Origin: a virus | Length of the DNA stretch: 39,077 nucleotides | Virus record (IMG/VR): IMGVR_UViG_3300031999_000088 | Location: 1-39,077 of that record | Reading direction: 5' to 3' (one strand) | Shown: one piece after another, positions 31,326-39,077 of the stretch | Layout of the letters: each line of letters opens with the position of its first letter | Position numbering within the stretch: the stretch's first letter is position 1 | The notes under the pieces: model-generated | What the model saw: the letters and a program-made list of their open reading frames with translations, nothing else | What the model was told of the DNA's origin: nothing | Database searches by the model: none | Translations under genes and position numbers: made by a program

Positions 31326-31544
31326 TCAGTCCGCTTCCGTGGTCTTGGCCAGAATCAAGGTCTCGAGGGCCTGGAGGAGAAGGAGGTCCATGGTCCCGGT
31401 CGTGTACGAGTTGCACGCGGCATAGGCGTAAGCCGCCACGAGTTTCGCTCGCATGTCGGTGTCGAGGAACGTGAGACCGTAGATGTCTGCGGCGACCCCA
31501 CCAGCTCCCCATACTTCCGTCCATGCCTGATGATTGCTGTCCAT
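31326..31544 (-). CDS. Small helical structural-region protein
   Basis: ATG 31544 behind GGAGG gives 72 residues. It is helical (TDMRAKLVAAYAYAACNSYT, LLLLQALETLILAKTTE). A longer open frame to 31670 runs into Arg/Pro-rich sequence and was rejected. No family is recognised. Confidence 0.55.
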   Translation of the reverse strand: MDSNHQAWTEVWGAGGVAADIYGLTFLDTDMRAKLVAAYAYAACNSYTTGTMDLLLLQALETLILAKTTEAD

Positions 31545-31602
31545 ACAGCCTCCGTAGAACTTGGGAGGCCCCCGGGTCCTCCGGGAGCCCCCCGGCCGTA
31601 GC

Positions 31603-32031
31603 CTATGTCCAGGACGAAGATGCCGGAACCCTGGGCTGGCTGAGTGCGATGTAGGAGTCCCACTTGCCACCGGTCAGAACCGCTGTAGCGATCACGTACA
31701 CCACCTTGAGGTAGCGTTCGTGAACGGTCGGCAACGAGAAACTCCACATTTTCCCCGCAGTGAACAGAGCGTACCCCAGCGCGAGCGCGGAACCCGCGAG
31801 GATGTTCCAGGTGGTCCCATCGGAGCTGTGCTGGAGCGAGAGCGAGAAGGTCCCGCTCCCCAGTGTACACGCGAACGCCGTGTTGACGCGGAACACGAAG
31901 TAGAGAGGAGTCCCCGCTCCGATGTTCACGTTCGCCGTCTGGAAGTCCACGGTGTTCGTCGAGTTGTGGCTCGCCACGGAGGTCTGCGCCTGCGCGTCCG
32001 AAAAGATCAGATCATAGTCTAGGACTGCCAT
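31603..32031 (-). CDS. Bbp16-like capsid cement protein
   Basis: This 142-residue beta-rich protein starts after AAGGAGG. It begins LDYDLIFSDAQAQT and ends with a beta-strand pattern (RYLKVVYVIATAVLTGGKWD). This layout and its place next to the major capsid gene match the Bbp16 capsid cement family of BPP-1-like phages, which reinforces the shell. Family assignment is from memory of the pattern. Confidence 0.65.
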   Translation of the reverse strand: MAVLDYDLIFSDAQAQTSVASHNSTNTVDFQTANVNIGAGTPLYFVFRVNTAFACTLGSGTFSLSLQHSSDGTTWNILAGSALALGYALFTAGKMWSFSLPTVHERYLKVVYVIATAVLTGGKWDSYIALSQPRVPASSSWT

Positions 32032-32046
32032 TGCTTTCCTCCTTCC

Positions 32047-33027
32047 TTATGCGATCGCCGACTCGGTCGAGAGGATCGAATCCTCGAGCCGCATCGGGTG
32101 ACCTCTGAAGCCGGTCACTGTCTCCCCGAACACGTTGGTCGGCCCGTAGAGGACGTTGGCCTTGTCGACGGCCTGGATGTCCACCTGGGTCATAACGGTT
32201 CTGTTGCAGTAGATGATCGACCCAGCGCCTCGCTCTTCCATGATGTTCAGAAGACCGATCATCTTGTCCGAGTTGAAGAGGGTTGCCCCACCCGACGCGG
32301 AGATGTTCCTGAGCGCGCAGAGGTTGCGATCGTCGTGGACAGCGAGCCCACCGTGCATCCGGAACTGGGTCCGGTGCGCCCGGTACGGGTAGCTGTTCGC
32401 CGAGTCGAGGACGGTCTCGTAGCCGAGATCGTTCCGCTCGACCGGCACGTCCCCACCCCGCCCCGCGGCAAGGTTGGGCTTGTAGATGTAGTGGACCCTG
32501 TTCGCCCCCCACTGGACAACGATGACGGAGGTGAGCGTCGTTGCGCCCCCCGCCGACACACAGTAGGTGCCGAGAGTTGCGAGCCTCGTCAGAAGCCCGT
32601 CGAACTGCTCCGGGTCCGTGATGGTACTGCCGTAGACCGTGGCCGTCGCGAAGGTCTGTGCGAGCCCCTCCAGGAAGGACATATCCTCGGTCAGAATGAA
32701 CGCGGCCTTGTCGTCCGCGAGGTCGATGATGAACTCATCCACCGTCGAGAAGGCTTCGAGAGTTCCCACACTCTCTTCGACCTGTCTCGTCCGGGAAGCC
32801 TCCGGGGCGCTTCCTGCGTTGGCGATTCTCCATGTCCCGGTTGGGATGGCGATACGCCTCGTGTGGATGTGGCTCGTTGTCCTGTTTGCCTTGACCCACT
32901 CACCGTCACGGAGGATCGCTCTCGTGTTCGAGAGGTTCTCCGTGATCGCTTGAACCACACCGTTCAAGGTGCGTTTCCCGAGTTCGGTCAGGGACAGGCG
33001 TTGATAGTTCGGATCTAGTGCTGCCAT
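32047..33027 (-). CDS. Major capsid protein
   Basis: This 326-residue protein starts after AGGAG. Typical segments are VVQAITENLSNTRAILRDGE, RIAIPTGTWRIANAGSAPEA, TRQVEESVGTLEAFSTVDE, FATATVYGSTITDPEQFDGL and a beta-rich end (GHPMRLEDSI). These are features of podovirus-type HK97-fold capsid proteins. It follows the scaffold-like gene and precedes the cement gene. Confidence 0.85.
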   Translation of the reverse strand: MAALDPNYQRLSLTELGKRTLNGVVQAITENLSNTRAILRDGEWVKANRTTSHIHTRRIAIPTGTWRIANAGSAPEASRTRQVEESVGTLEAFSTVDEFIIDLADDKAAFILTEDMSFLEGLAQTFATATVYGSTITDPEQFDGLLTRLATLGTYCVSAGGATTLTSVIVVQWGANRVHYIYKPNLAAGRGGDVPVERNDLGYETVLDSANSYPYRAHRTQFRMHGGLAVHDDRNLCALRNISASGGATLFNSDKMIGLLNIMEERGAGSIIYCNRTVMTQVDIQAVDKANVLYGPTNVFGETVTGFRGHPMRLEDSILSTESAIA

Positions 33028-33063
33028 ATCCGCTCCTGCTTCGGTACGTACCCAGGAGTCCCG

Positions 33064-33111
33064 AGGATTGGCGACTTCACGGTCCTACGCCAACGGCGGT
33101 AGGATTGGCGA
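33064..33111 (-). repeat. 11-bp direct repeat upstream of the capsid gene
   Basis: AGGATTGGCGA occurs at 33064-33074 and 33101-33111 (plus-strand reading) in the 120-bp space between the scaffold and capsid genes. I see no clear promoter hexamers. It may shape a leader structure or bind a regulator. Confidence 0.4.
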
Positions 33112-33147
33112 TCGGTCGGTCCCGCTACTTCTGCTACCTAGTGAGGA

Positions 33148-33963
33148 TTACCTCCCCTTCGGTCTGAGCTGCGGCGTGTTCGGGAAAGCGCGCCACGCCT
33201 CCCCTCTCTGGATGGCCTCCTGGGTGAGCGGTTGTTCGCCGTTCCCCCCGGCCCCCGTTCCGCCTTGCAGCGTACCCTCGGACATCGCTTTCCCGATCTG
33301 TGCCAGGAAAGCGAGGTGGTCCGGGTCGTTACCGATCCCTGAATCGTCCCAGCGTTTCAGCAGGCTTGGGGCGGCGAATCGCGCGCCCACTCGGCCGACG
33401 AGGGCCAGATTGGCATCGTATTCCTTACCCCAAGTCTTCCGGAGTTCCTGGGTTGCGGTGTCACGAGCCTTGGCCTGCTCTGATAGAGCATCACGGTATC
33501 CGTCGGCGATTTCCTGTGTTGCGACCTTGTACAGAACCTTCGCCTGCGCTGGCGAAAGTCCTGCTTCGTGACACGCCTTCTTGAACCGTGCGTCTGAACC
33601 TTCCGCATACTCGATACCCTCGGGTAGCGGGACTGCATCGAGCTGGTATCCGTCCGGTGTGTCGGGACGGGCGACCCTCTTATAGTATTCCTGCTTGGCC
33701 TCTTCGGTGGCATCGTCACCCGGCCAGCCGCGGACCTTGGTCTCGAGGTTCACGTATCCCTTCGCCAGCTCTTCCGGAGACTGGAACTTCGATACCCGGG
33801 ATGCGAGTTCCTTTGGGAGATCGTCGACCCACGTCTTGCCCTGAGTCGTTGCCCCGGCGGCCTGATTGGCCGAACCCGAAATCCCCTGAGTTGTCTCGGC
33901 CTTTACGGCCTGGCTCGCGAGGCTTGCTGAGTTCGGGTCAGAACCTTCCGTTCCGACTGCCAT
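33148..33963 (-). CDS. Scaffold-like capsid assembly protein
   Basis: This 271-residue protein lies directly upstream of the capsid gene. It has a low-complexity Ala/Ser/Thr N-terminus, a motif WVDDLPKELASRVSKFQSPE followed by ELAKGYVNLETKVRG, and a long helical charged middle (KKACHEAGLSPAQAKVLYKV). This architecture, charged, helical and with a Gly-rich end, is that of podovirus scaffolds. AAGGAG precedes ATG 33963. Confidence 0.7.
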   Translation of the reverse strand: MAVGTEGSDPNSASLASQAVKAETTQGISGSANQAAGATTQGKTWVDDLPKELASRVSKFQSPEELAKGYVNLETKVRGWPGDDATEEAKQEYYKRVARPDTPDGYQLDAVPLPEGIEYAEGSDARFKKACHEAGLSPAQAKVLYKVATQEIADGYRDALSEQAKARDTATQELRKTWGKEYDANLALVGRVGARFAAPSLLKRWDDSGIGNDPDHLAFLAQIGKAMSEGTLQGGTGAGGNGEQPLTQEAIQRGEAWRAFPNTPQLRPKGR

Positions 33964-33977
33964 GTTCGTTCACTCCT

Positions 33978-34286
33978 TCAGTGTCCGAGCAACCGACGTG
34001 TGCCGGTTCTCGTGACTGGTTCTTGGATTGTCACTGCCTGGACCGGAATCTCCGACCCAAGAATGCAGTCAACGATCCTTCTGTAGTTCTTCCCCTGGAG
34101 ACCCCCAAGGTTCTCCAGGAGCGCGATAGCCTGATTGTGTGCGATCCTCTGCTGCTCGTTGCCAATGGTCTGGAGAAGACCGGAGTCACGCATCAACTCG
34201 GCGAGAGCCCACCGTCCGTCAGGACTATGGAATGCCATGCGCCACTTCTCGATCGCTTTCCTGGACCGGAGGACTGGCAGGATCAT
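33978..34286 (-). CDS. Bbp19-like small structural protein
   Basis: This 102-residue protein starts in an ATGA overlap with the portal stop. EKWRMAFHSPDGRWALAELM followed by RIAHNQAIALLENLGGL fits the Bbp19 family found between portal and scaffold in BPP-1-like phages. Function is unknown. Family assignment rests on position and the W-x2-x-F-x-x-P-DG-R pattern. Confidence 0.55.
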   Translation of the reverse strand: MILPVLRSRKAIEKWRMAFHSPDGRWALAELMRDSGLLQTIGNEQQRIAHNQAIALLENLGGLQGKNYRRIVDCILGSEIPVQAVTIQEPVTRTGTRRLLGH

Positions 34287-35980
34287 GCGGCCCCCTGCTG
34301 CGGCTGGCCTTGCTGCCGGGCTCCTTGCTTGGCCATACCGTCAAGAATGGAACCCTCTTCCGGTGCCTTTCCGAGTCCTGGTGCCGCCCTGCCAATCGTC
34401 TGGAGTTGCGCCGCTTGCTGGTCCTGGGCTTGCTGCTGCGCCCTCTGTTGCCGTGCCTGTTGAACGATCTTGTCCTCGATGAGAACCTCTTCGGGTAGAC
34501 CGTTCGACTTGGCGAGGGACCGCGCCCAGTAGTCCCAGTCGAAGTTGTCGAGAATCTTGTAGGTCGTCCCCGACTTGTCCATCAAGAGCAACCCGGCGAT
34601 GTCCTGGAGGGTGCGCCGGTACGGTTCCTGCTGGAAAAAGGACTCCTGGGCCTGGACGAGAGGTCCCTTGTAGACAATCTGGAGAGAGCCGCCGAACTTC
34701 ACGAGTTGGTCGGGTGCGGGCGGGATGAGCTTCATCTCGATCGCGAGAGCGTACACGCGCGAAATGAGTGGCTCGAGGACGTCCTGGTTCAGTCCGGTTA
34801 TGACAGGACCGAGCATGATGGCCTTCTCTTCAGTCCGTCGCCGAACCTCTTGTGCGGTCATCTCTTTCTCGGCGTTGGCCATCATCAGGAAGAAGTCCAC
34901 GAGGTAGTGACGTTCGATGATCTTCTGTTTCCGTTCCTCCCTGTCCAGACCGGCACGAAGGTCGATCCTGGTCTCGGAAGGATTCACCCATCGGTTCAAC
35001 TCGGAGTAGTAGTTGCGCCCGCCCGGGAACCATTCCACATCTCCGGCCTGTTCTTCGGGAATGTTGAGCGGCGGGTTCACTCTGAGTTGTGCCGCGGTGA
35101 CATCGGTCTTCACGTACTGGTTCAGAGAGATCACGTCGGCTAGTGCACGCCACCCAGGACCCCGTCCGTAGTCTTCGTCGGATGAACGTTCATTGCGCCA
35201 CACGTTGTATGGATTGGACCGGTACCCCTCTTCTTTGACGACCGCTTTGTGCTCCATGTCGATGTAGACACTCTCGAACCGCTTCCCGGTCTTGTCCTCT
35301 TTCTTCGGGTCGTAGTCCTTGCGCTCCCGAACGGTATGTAGGATGAAATGTTCGGCGTAGGGGTTCTTGTCGAAGTTGGTCGCGAAGGAATCGTCGAGAG
35401 TGGCATCCTTGTCCTTCGCCCACGCTTCGAGAATCTGGGAGTTCGTCATCCGGTAGTACCGGTCCGTGACGGTGACGTCCTCGCGCTTGTTGTGGAAGCA
35501 GTAGATCTCACGTGGATGGCGACAGGAGAACCATACCGACTTCCGTTCCGGGATTGCCTCGGTGTAGAGAGTAGCCGTTCCGGGACCGCCCCCGTCCTTG
35601 AACATCTCGTGCATCGCTCGGTAGAAGTTCGAGCGCAAGAAGAGGGAGTACATCACCCGCTCGACGTAGGCGAGCCACATCCTGCTCTGCCTGTCTTGCG
35701 AGAGCCGCTCGTTCTCCGGCTCGATGCCGAACCAGTTCTGGTGAGCGGAAAGGAGATACCCCTGCATTCCAGAAGCGTAGTTCTCAAGAGCGGCGAGCGG
35801 GGTACCGTCGTAGATCAGATCGTCGTGTCGTTGGCCCTGTTTCGGAGAGTCATCGGTGAACCCAGTGCGCCATGGGACCACGTAGGAGACGATGTCTTCC
35901 CATACGTCCTCCCAGTCCCGGCGTCGAGCCTGGAGCATTCCGAACTCTGCGAGTATGTCATCGAGTTTACGGTCTGCCAC
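34283..35980 (-). CDS. Portal (head-tail connector) protein
   Basis: This 565-residue protein matches the T7-type head-to-tail connector: ARRRDWEDVWEDIVSYVVPW, GTPLAALENYASGMQGYLLS, NFYRAMHEMFKDGGGPGTAT and SLNQYVKTDVTAAQLRVNPP are characteristic. Twelve copies form the DNA channel at one capsid vertex. The C-terminus is a Gln-rich low-complexity tail. The start is GTG 35980, seven bases after a near-consensus -10, so the message is probably leaderless. Confidence 0.92.
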   Translation of the reverse strand: MADRKLDDILAEFGMLQARRRDWEDVWEDIVSYVVPWRTGFTDDSPKQGQRHDDLIYDGTPLAALENYASGMQGYLLSAHQNWFGIEPENERLSQDRQSRMWLAYVERVMYSLFLRSNFYRAMHEMFKDGGGPGTATLYTEAIPERKSVWFSCRHPREIYCFHNKREDVTVTDRYYRMTNSQILEAWAKDKDATLDDSFATNFDKNPYAEHFILHTVRERKDYDPKKEDKTGKRFESVYIDMEHKAVVKEEGYRSNPYNVWRNERSSDEDYGRGPGWRALADVISLNQYVKTDVTAAQLRVNPPLNIPEEQAGDVEWFPGGRNYYSELNRWVNPSETRIDLRAGLDREERKQKIIERHYLVDFFLMMANAEKEMTAQEVRRRTEEKAIMLGPVITGLNQDVLEPLISRVYALAIEMKLIPPAPDQLVKFGGSLQIVYKGPLVQAQESFFQQEPYRRTLQDIAGLLLMDKSGTTYKILDNFDWDYWARSLAKSNGLPEEVLIEDKIVQQARQQRAQQQAQDQQAAQLQTIGRAAPGLGKAPEEGSILDGMAKQGARQQGQPQQGAA

Positions 35981-35987
35981 TGTCTAC

Positions 35988-36017
35988 ATTTTATCACACC
36001 TTCAAGCAAACTGTCAA
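35988..36017 (-). promoter_or_regulatory. Strong sigma70-type promoter for the virion operon, leaderless start
   Basis: On the - strand TTGACA (36017-36012), an 18-bp spacer and TAAAAT (35993-35988; 5 of 6) end seven bases before the portal GTG. No ribosome site fits in the remaining seven bases. It lies at and beyond the end of the upstream lipoprotein-like gene and is the strongest promoter I can see in the window. Confidence 0.75.
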
Positions 36018-36029
36018 GGATCGGAATGG

Positions 36030-36326
36030 TCACCGAGACGTGGTGCGTCCCCTCGCCCACAGCACCGCGTCCAGGATCATCGCCGACCCGTAGTCCGAGG
36101 TCCGGACATGCCGCTCCACGCCGAAGGTTTTCCACGTCACGATCCACTCGCCGCCCTCGGGGTAACTCCCCGTGAACTCGTAGGCCAGGTTCGGCCACGC
36201 GGCGCACCCGCACAGGAGCAGGCACCACACCACCACCGCGAGCCCCCGCCGGCGCAGGTACGCCGACCGCTGCAGCCGCGCGTTCGTCCAGTGTGCCCCG
36301 CTCTCGGCGTAGATCGCGAGCTTCAC
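36030..36326 (-). CDS. Putative small lipoprotein or membrane-anchored protein
   Basis: ATG 36326 overlaps the methyltransferase stop (ATGA); 98 residues. A basic stretch and a hydrophobic segment ending in a lipobox-like LCGC (RRRGLAVVVWCLLLCGCAAW) start about residue 25, so an N-terminal extension precedes the signal. The rest is a small soluble domain. It might modify the cell surface (superinfection exclusion is one known role of phage lipoproteins), but nothing specific supports a role. Confidence 0.5.
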   Translation of the reverse strand: MKLAIYAESGAHWTNARLQRSAYLRRRGLAVVVWCLLLCGCAAWPNLAYEFTGSYPEGGEWIVTWKTFGVERHVRTSDYGSAMILDAVLWARGRTTSR

Positions 36327-38560
36327 GGGGTGGCCTCGGCGAACAGTGGCGCCTCGGCGTGGATGCGTGCTCGCGCCATCTCGGCGTACTCGGGTTTGAG
36401 TTCGATCAGCACGTACTCGCGACCGAGGCCCTGAGCCACGAGGCCCACGGTGCCGGCACCAGCGAAAGGGTCGAGCGCGGTGCAGGGAACGGGGTCGAGG
36501 GCATGCGCGCAGGTGGGGGCCCAGCCGGTGGTCTGCGTGTCGCGGACGTGGTTCGGCGTCCAGCCGTCAGAGCGGCCCTTGATGCGCGCGTCACCATCGG
36601 CATCCTTCGCCGGTCGGTAGTCGTCAGCCGTTCCGTCCGTGGACCGCAGTTCCCCCCGTCCCACCACGCGCCGCCAGGGAGCCCCGCACACGGGGCAGCA
36701 TCCGCGCGTGCTCGTGCCGGCCATGATGCAGCGACGCGCAAGCTCCTCGGGGAACGTGGCGAAGTGGGCGCCCTTGAACGGCGCCGTCGCGATGGTCCAC
36801 AGATCACCTTCTCCGACACCAGCATTCATCAGCGCCAGCACCGCCTTGGCATCGGAGAGGCTATAGGGAATCTTCCAGACCGTGCGGGCGTTGCGACCGG
36901 AGGGGTCTCCGACACTCCGCTTCTGCCCGATGTTCGTCGCGCCGCTTGCCTTCGACAGCAGGTCAACGAGGTCCTTGTGTTTGCCGCCGATGCGCGGGAG
37001 CGATTCGACCATCTTCCGCACGTCGCTGGGCCCGCTCTCGCACGTCTCCTTGATCGCCTCGGCATCCCAGAAGTACCGCGGGCTCTTGCTCAAGAGAAAC
37101 ACGTACTCGTGCGACTTCGTCGGCCGGTCGGTCACGCTCTCGGGCATGGGGTTGGGCTTCGAGTTGTGCGTAAGCACCCCGGATGCCAGCGCGAACAGAT
37201 GCGGCTCATCCTCGACTCCTAGGTCATAGACGTTTCGGCAACGGGCTCGACGGATCTCGACAACCTGTCCGAGCGGTTTCTCGTTGTGGTGTCCGTTCGG
37301 TTCTGCCTTGCGCAGCTCGCCCCGGAACGTGGGAACGCGGCGACCACGATAGGCGACCGTGGCCAGATGCAGCACCAGCCGCCAGCCGAGCCGGGCGCAT
37401 GCGGTACGGAGGTCGCGCTCGAGGTTGTAGTTGCGACAGAAGCCCAGACGCCAGCGGTTGTTCTCCGCGTCGTAGTGGCCATCGCCGCTCAGGTAGCCGT
37501 CGACCATGGCCGCGAGGAATCGGTTGGAGTAGCGCCACACCACCGGGGCGAATCCCTTGTCATGCGCCGTCTTTCCGCTCACCAGCTCGGCCAGGATTGC
37601 CGCGAGCACCTTGCCGTACATTCGCACCGCCTGACCGTTTCCCTGCACGGTCACAGCCAGCGACCCGCCATACTTGGCTGCGATCTCCCGCAGGCGATCC
37701 AGGCGCTTCGTCTCTCGGGCGTGGCCAGCGATCTGAATGGTATCGCCCGCCCGCGATCCCTCGGCCAGGTAGAGGCCAGCGAACCATGCCGCGTCTTCAT
37801 CGAGGGCGCAGTCGCGCGGGTCGGTCGGCTCGGGAAGGGTCGTTCGGCGGATCACGTCGCCGGCCTGGATGTCGGCGGCAGCGAGAAGGCCGCGGTCGGT
37901 TGGAAAACGGTGGGTCGGAGTGCAGGCGATCCGCTCCCCCGAACGGAGTACGATCTCCAGTTCCGTGCCCGCGCGGGGCGAGCGTGATACCCCGGTGAGA
38001 CGGGTCCATCGCTCGCCGTTCCAGAGGCGTACTGTGTGCGAGTCCAGTCTGGCGAGATCCTTGACCATCATCGGGGCCGGGCCCTTCTGCGTCCAGGCGT
38101 AGACGTATGTTCCGCCCGAGAGACACCAGATGATGTCCGAGCGCAGGTACCAGCCGTCGGCCTGAAGCGCGAACGCCACGCGCCAGGGTATGCCGACGAG
38201 GTCCTTGGGCTTGAGACCCTTGGTGCGCAAACCGTAGCCCGTGGGTAGGTCTGGTCTCTCGCGGCTCTGCCTTTGGGATAGTGCCGATGATGGCCCCGCG
38301 CCGCCGTTGTAGGCGTTGTACGAGTCCCCGAGATTACACCAAAGTGTACCGTCACCCCGGAGCACGCGCCGGACCTCCCGGAACACCTCCACCATGCGCT
38401 CTACGTACAGCTCCGGCGTCGCCTCGAGGCCGAGTTGCCCGGCAACGCCGTAGTCCCGCAGGCCAAAGTATGGCGGCGACGTCACGACGCAGTGGACGGA
38501 ACCTTCGCCCATCTCGCGGAGGCGGGTGAGGGCGTCGCCAATGCGGACAGGCTCACTCAT
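36323..38560 (-). CDS. DNA methyltransferase (beta class) interrupted by an intein
   Basis: ATG 38560 is chosen because the mini-ORF upstream ends on it (ATGA); 745 residues. Motif IV TSPPYFGLRDYG lies at residues 27-38 and motif I DPFAGAGTVGLV near the C-terminus. The order IV then I is that of beta-class N6-adenine or N4-cytosine methyltransferases. A CPVCGAPW Cys pair lies in the target-recognition region. Residues 146-466 are an intein between Trp145 and Ser467; after splicing about 424 residues remain. It probably protects phage DNA; no cognate nuclease is visible. Confidence 0.88.
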   Translation of the reverse strand: MSEPVRIGDALTRLREMGEGSVHCVVTSPPYFGLRDYGVAGQLGLEATPELYVERMVEVFREVRRVLRGDGTLWCNLGDSYNAYNGGAGPSSALSQRQSRERPDLPTGYGLRTKGLKPKDLVGIPWRVAFALQADGWYLRSDIIWCLSGGTYVYAWTQKGPAPMMVKDLARLDSHTVRLWNGERWTRLTGVSRSPRAGTELEIVLRSGERIACTPTHRFPTDRGLLAAADIQAGDVIRRTTLPEPTDPRDCALDEDAAWFAGLYLAEGSRAGDTIQIAGHARETKRLDRLREIAAKYGGSLAVTVQGNGQAVRMYGKVLAAILAELVSGKTAHDKGFAPVVWRYSNRFLAAMVDGYLSGDGHYDAENNRWRLGFCRNYNLERDLRTACARLGWRLVLHLATVAYRGRRVPTFRGELRKAEPNGHHNEKPLGQVVEIRRARCRNVYDLGVEDEPHLFALASGVLTHNSKPNPMPESVTDRPTKSHEYVFLLSKSPRYFWDAEAIKETCESGPSDVRKMVESLPRIGGKHKDLVDLLSKASGATNIGQKRSVGDPSGRNARTVWKIPYSLSDAKAVLALMNAGVGEGDLWTIATAPFKGAHFATFPEELARRCIMAGTSTRGCCPVCGAPWRRVVGRGELRSTDGTADDYRPAKDADGDARIKGRSDGWTPNHVRDTQTTGWAPTCAHALDPVPCTALDPFAGAGTVGLVAQGLGREYVLIELKPEYAEMARARIHAEAPLFAEATP
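37163..38125 (-). mobile_element. Intein with LAGLIDADG homing endonuclease domain
   Basis: This 321-residue in-frame insertion begins with Cys146 and ends THN before Ser467. Splicing motifs are visible: block B CTPTHRF, and the C-terminal pair VYDLGVEDEPHLFAL and GVLTHN. The two endonuclease motifs are WFAGLYLAEGS and LAAMVDGYLSGDGHY, with acidic residues kept. The flanking sequence RSDIIW joined to SKPNPMPESVTDRPTKSHEY restores a standard methyltransferase. All splice residues are present, so it should be active. Confidence 0.9.
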
Positions 38561-38646
38561 CCCCGCCCCAACCGCCTCGGCAGCCACACCCGAGACCACC
38601 ACCGCCACCAGTAGCCAAGCCGCTCACACCACACCGGGAGTCTCAT
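38557..38646 (-). CDS. 29-residue Trp/Arg-rich mini-ORF
   Basis: ATG 38646 overlaps the upstream stop (TGATG) and the TGA (38559-38557) overlaps the methyltransferase ATG. It encodes 29 residues with six Trp and eight Arg (including YWWRWWSRVW). It may be a small amphipathic peptide or simply a translational relay. Overlap on both sides is the only support. Confidence 0.35.
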   Translation of the reverse strand: MRLPVWCERLGYWWRWWSRVWLPRRLGRG

Positions 38647-38873
38647 CACTTCGCCTTCCACAGCTTGGGAGTACTGGTCGGCATCCACTCATCGTAAATC
38701 CACGCCGACCATTCCCCTCCCACCCACATCATCGTACGGACCACGTCGCGCTTCCCTGCCCATTTTGCAAACACCGGGATGCCCTCGGGTGGGGCCTGCT
38801 TCCCGGTCTCAATCCAGCCATCGGCTTTCTTCGTCCTGGAGCGGTACCAGAATCGGGTTACGGCATCCTTCAC
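38646..38873 (-). CDS. DUF551-like small protein
   Basis: GTG 38873 overlaps the upstream stop as GTGA with GAGGGAG before it; 75 residues. GWIETGKQAPPEGIPVFAKW...WMPTSTPKLW resembles the DUF551 pattern (W-I-x-P-xx-G-x-x-V ... W-M-P) of small phage proteins. An open frame to 38981 was rejected because it runs across the previous gene. Function unknown. Confidence 0.6.
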   Translation of the reverse strand: MKDAVTRFWYRSRTKKADGWIETGKQAPPEGIPVFAKWAGKRDVVRTMMWVGGEWSAWIYDEWMPTSTPKLWKAK

Positions 38874-39077
38874 GTCGTCGGCTCCCTCGGTTCCCAGGTG
38901 TTGCAACCCCACGTTGCTTTCAGCGATGCCCGCAATCCGTGACCACACCCATTGGGGTAACCCCACAGGCATGTCTCGCATCTCACGTGCTCGCGCATCC
39001 AGGCTATGTGCCCTTCGGTAGTCGGCATCAACGGGTGCACTGCGATAGGTTCCGGTACGTCCAGCTCCTGTTCGCCA
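38870..39077 (-). CDS. Cys-rich small protein, 5' end outside window
   Basis: The - strand frame is open from the window edge to TGA at 38872-38870 (68 codons visible). It contains RCETC, NGCGHG and WGCNTWEP, four Cys and several His typical of small phage zinc-binding proteins. It is absent from a simple ATG-based listing because its start lies beyond 39077. Its stop overlaps the next GTG. Confidence 0.6.
   Translation of the reverse strand, partial: GEQELDVPEPIAVHPLMPTTEGHIAWMREHVRCETCLWGYPNGCGHGLRASLKATWGCNTWEPREPTT

Noticed and set aside
17166-38560. Diversity-generating retroelement, as in BPP-1
   Set aside because: No reverse transcriptase motif and no template/variable repeat pair were found in the tail region.

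Overview
This window is a GC-rich stretch of a tailed double-stranded DNA phage (or prophage), probably most of one genome. Both ends cut through genes (position 1 on the + strand, position 39077 on the - strand), and I see no terminal overlap that would show a closed circle. The virion module has podovirus character: a T7-type head-tail connector, a Bbp19-like protein, scaffold-like protein, capsid, Bbp16-like cement, two tail-nozzle proteins and three large internal virion proteins. This order resembles Bordetella phage BPP-1. The host cannot be named. Membrane-anchored spanin-like lysis genes favour a diderm host, and three promoters placed 6-7 bp before start codons suggest a host that translates leaderless mRNA. 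No integrase, DNA polymerase or RNA polymerase is visible.

Layout. Positions 1-15987 run on the + strand: a cassette of very small, often Cys-containing genes with one tRNA (1-2300); a ribbon-helix-helix regulator and a repeat array (2300-2690); a YqaJ nuclease and RecT annealing protein; small genes including a Gly-X repeat protein; a 331-bp gene-free stretch; and a replication protein (7201-8085). Next comes an unusual cargo operon (8120-13714) with a solute-binding protein, two ABC-importer permeases, a CMP-sugar-synthetase-like protein and a DUF115/Maf-like protein. The strand ends with terminase genes (13727-15987). Positions 15984-39077 run on the - strand: an intein-containing DNA methyltransferase near the right edge, then virion genes, and finally a lysis cassette (amidase, holin- and spanin-like genes) at 16358-18013. 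The two halves converge and overlap by four bases at 15984-15987.

How the genes work together. YqaJ and RecT form a recombination pair, and the 7201 gene probably starts replication. The RHH protein is the only clear regulator. Promoters are visible before the regulator (2304), the terminase genes (13692) and the portal/virion operon (35988-36017). Inside the operons most genes overlap by ATGA, GTGA or TGATG, so translational coupling is the rule.

The most unusual points are four. First, a phage operon carries two CUT1-like permeases and a solute-binding protein but no ATPase, linked to nucleotide-sugar genes. Second, an exactly 18-bp-periodic alternating repeat occurs at two loci 12.5 kb apart. 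Third, the terminase large subunit is split at one of these repeats, with a 16-codon ORF bridging the two halves. Fourth, two tRNA-like acceptor/T-arm hairpins start at the stop codons of adjacent small genes.
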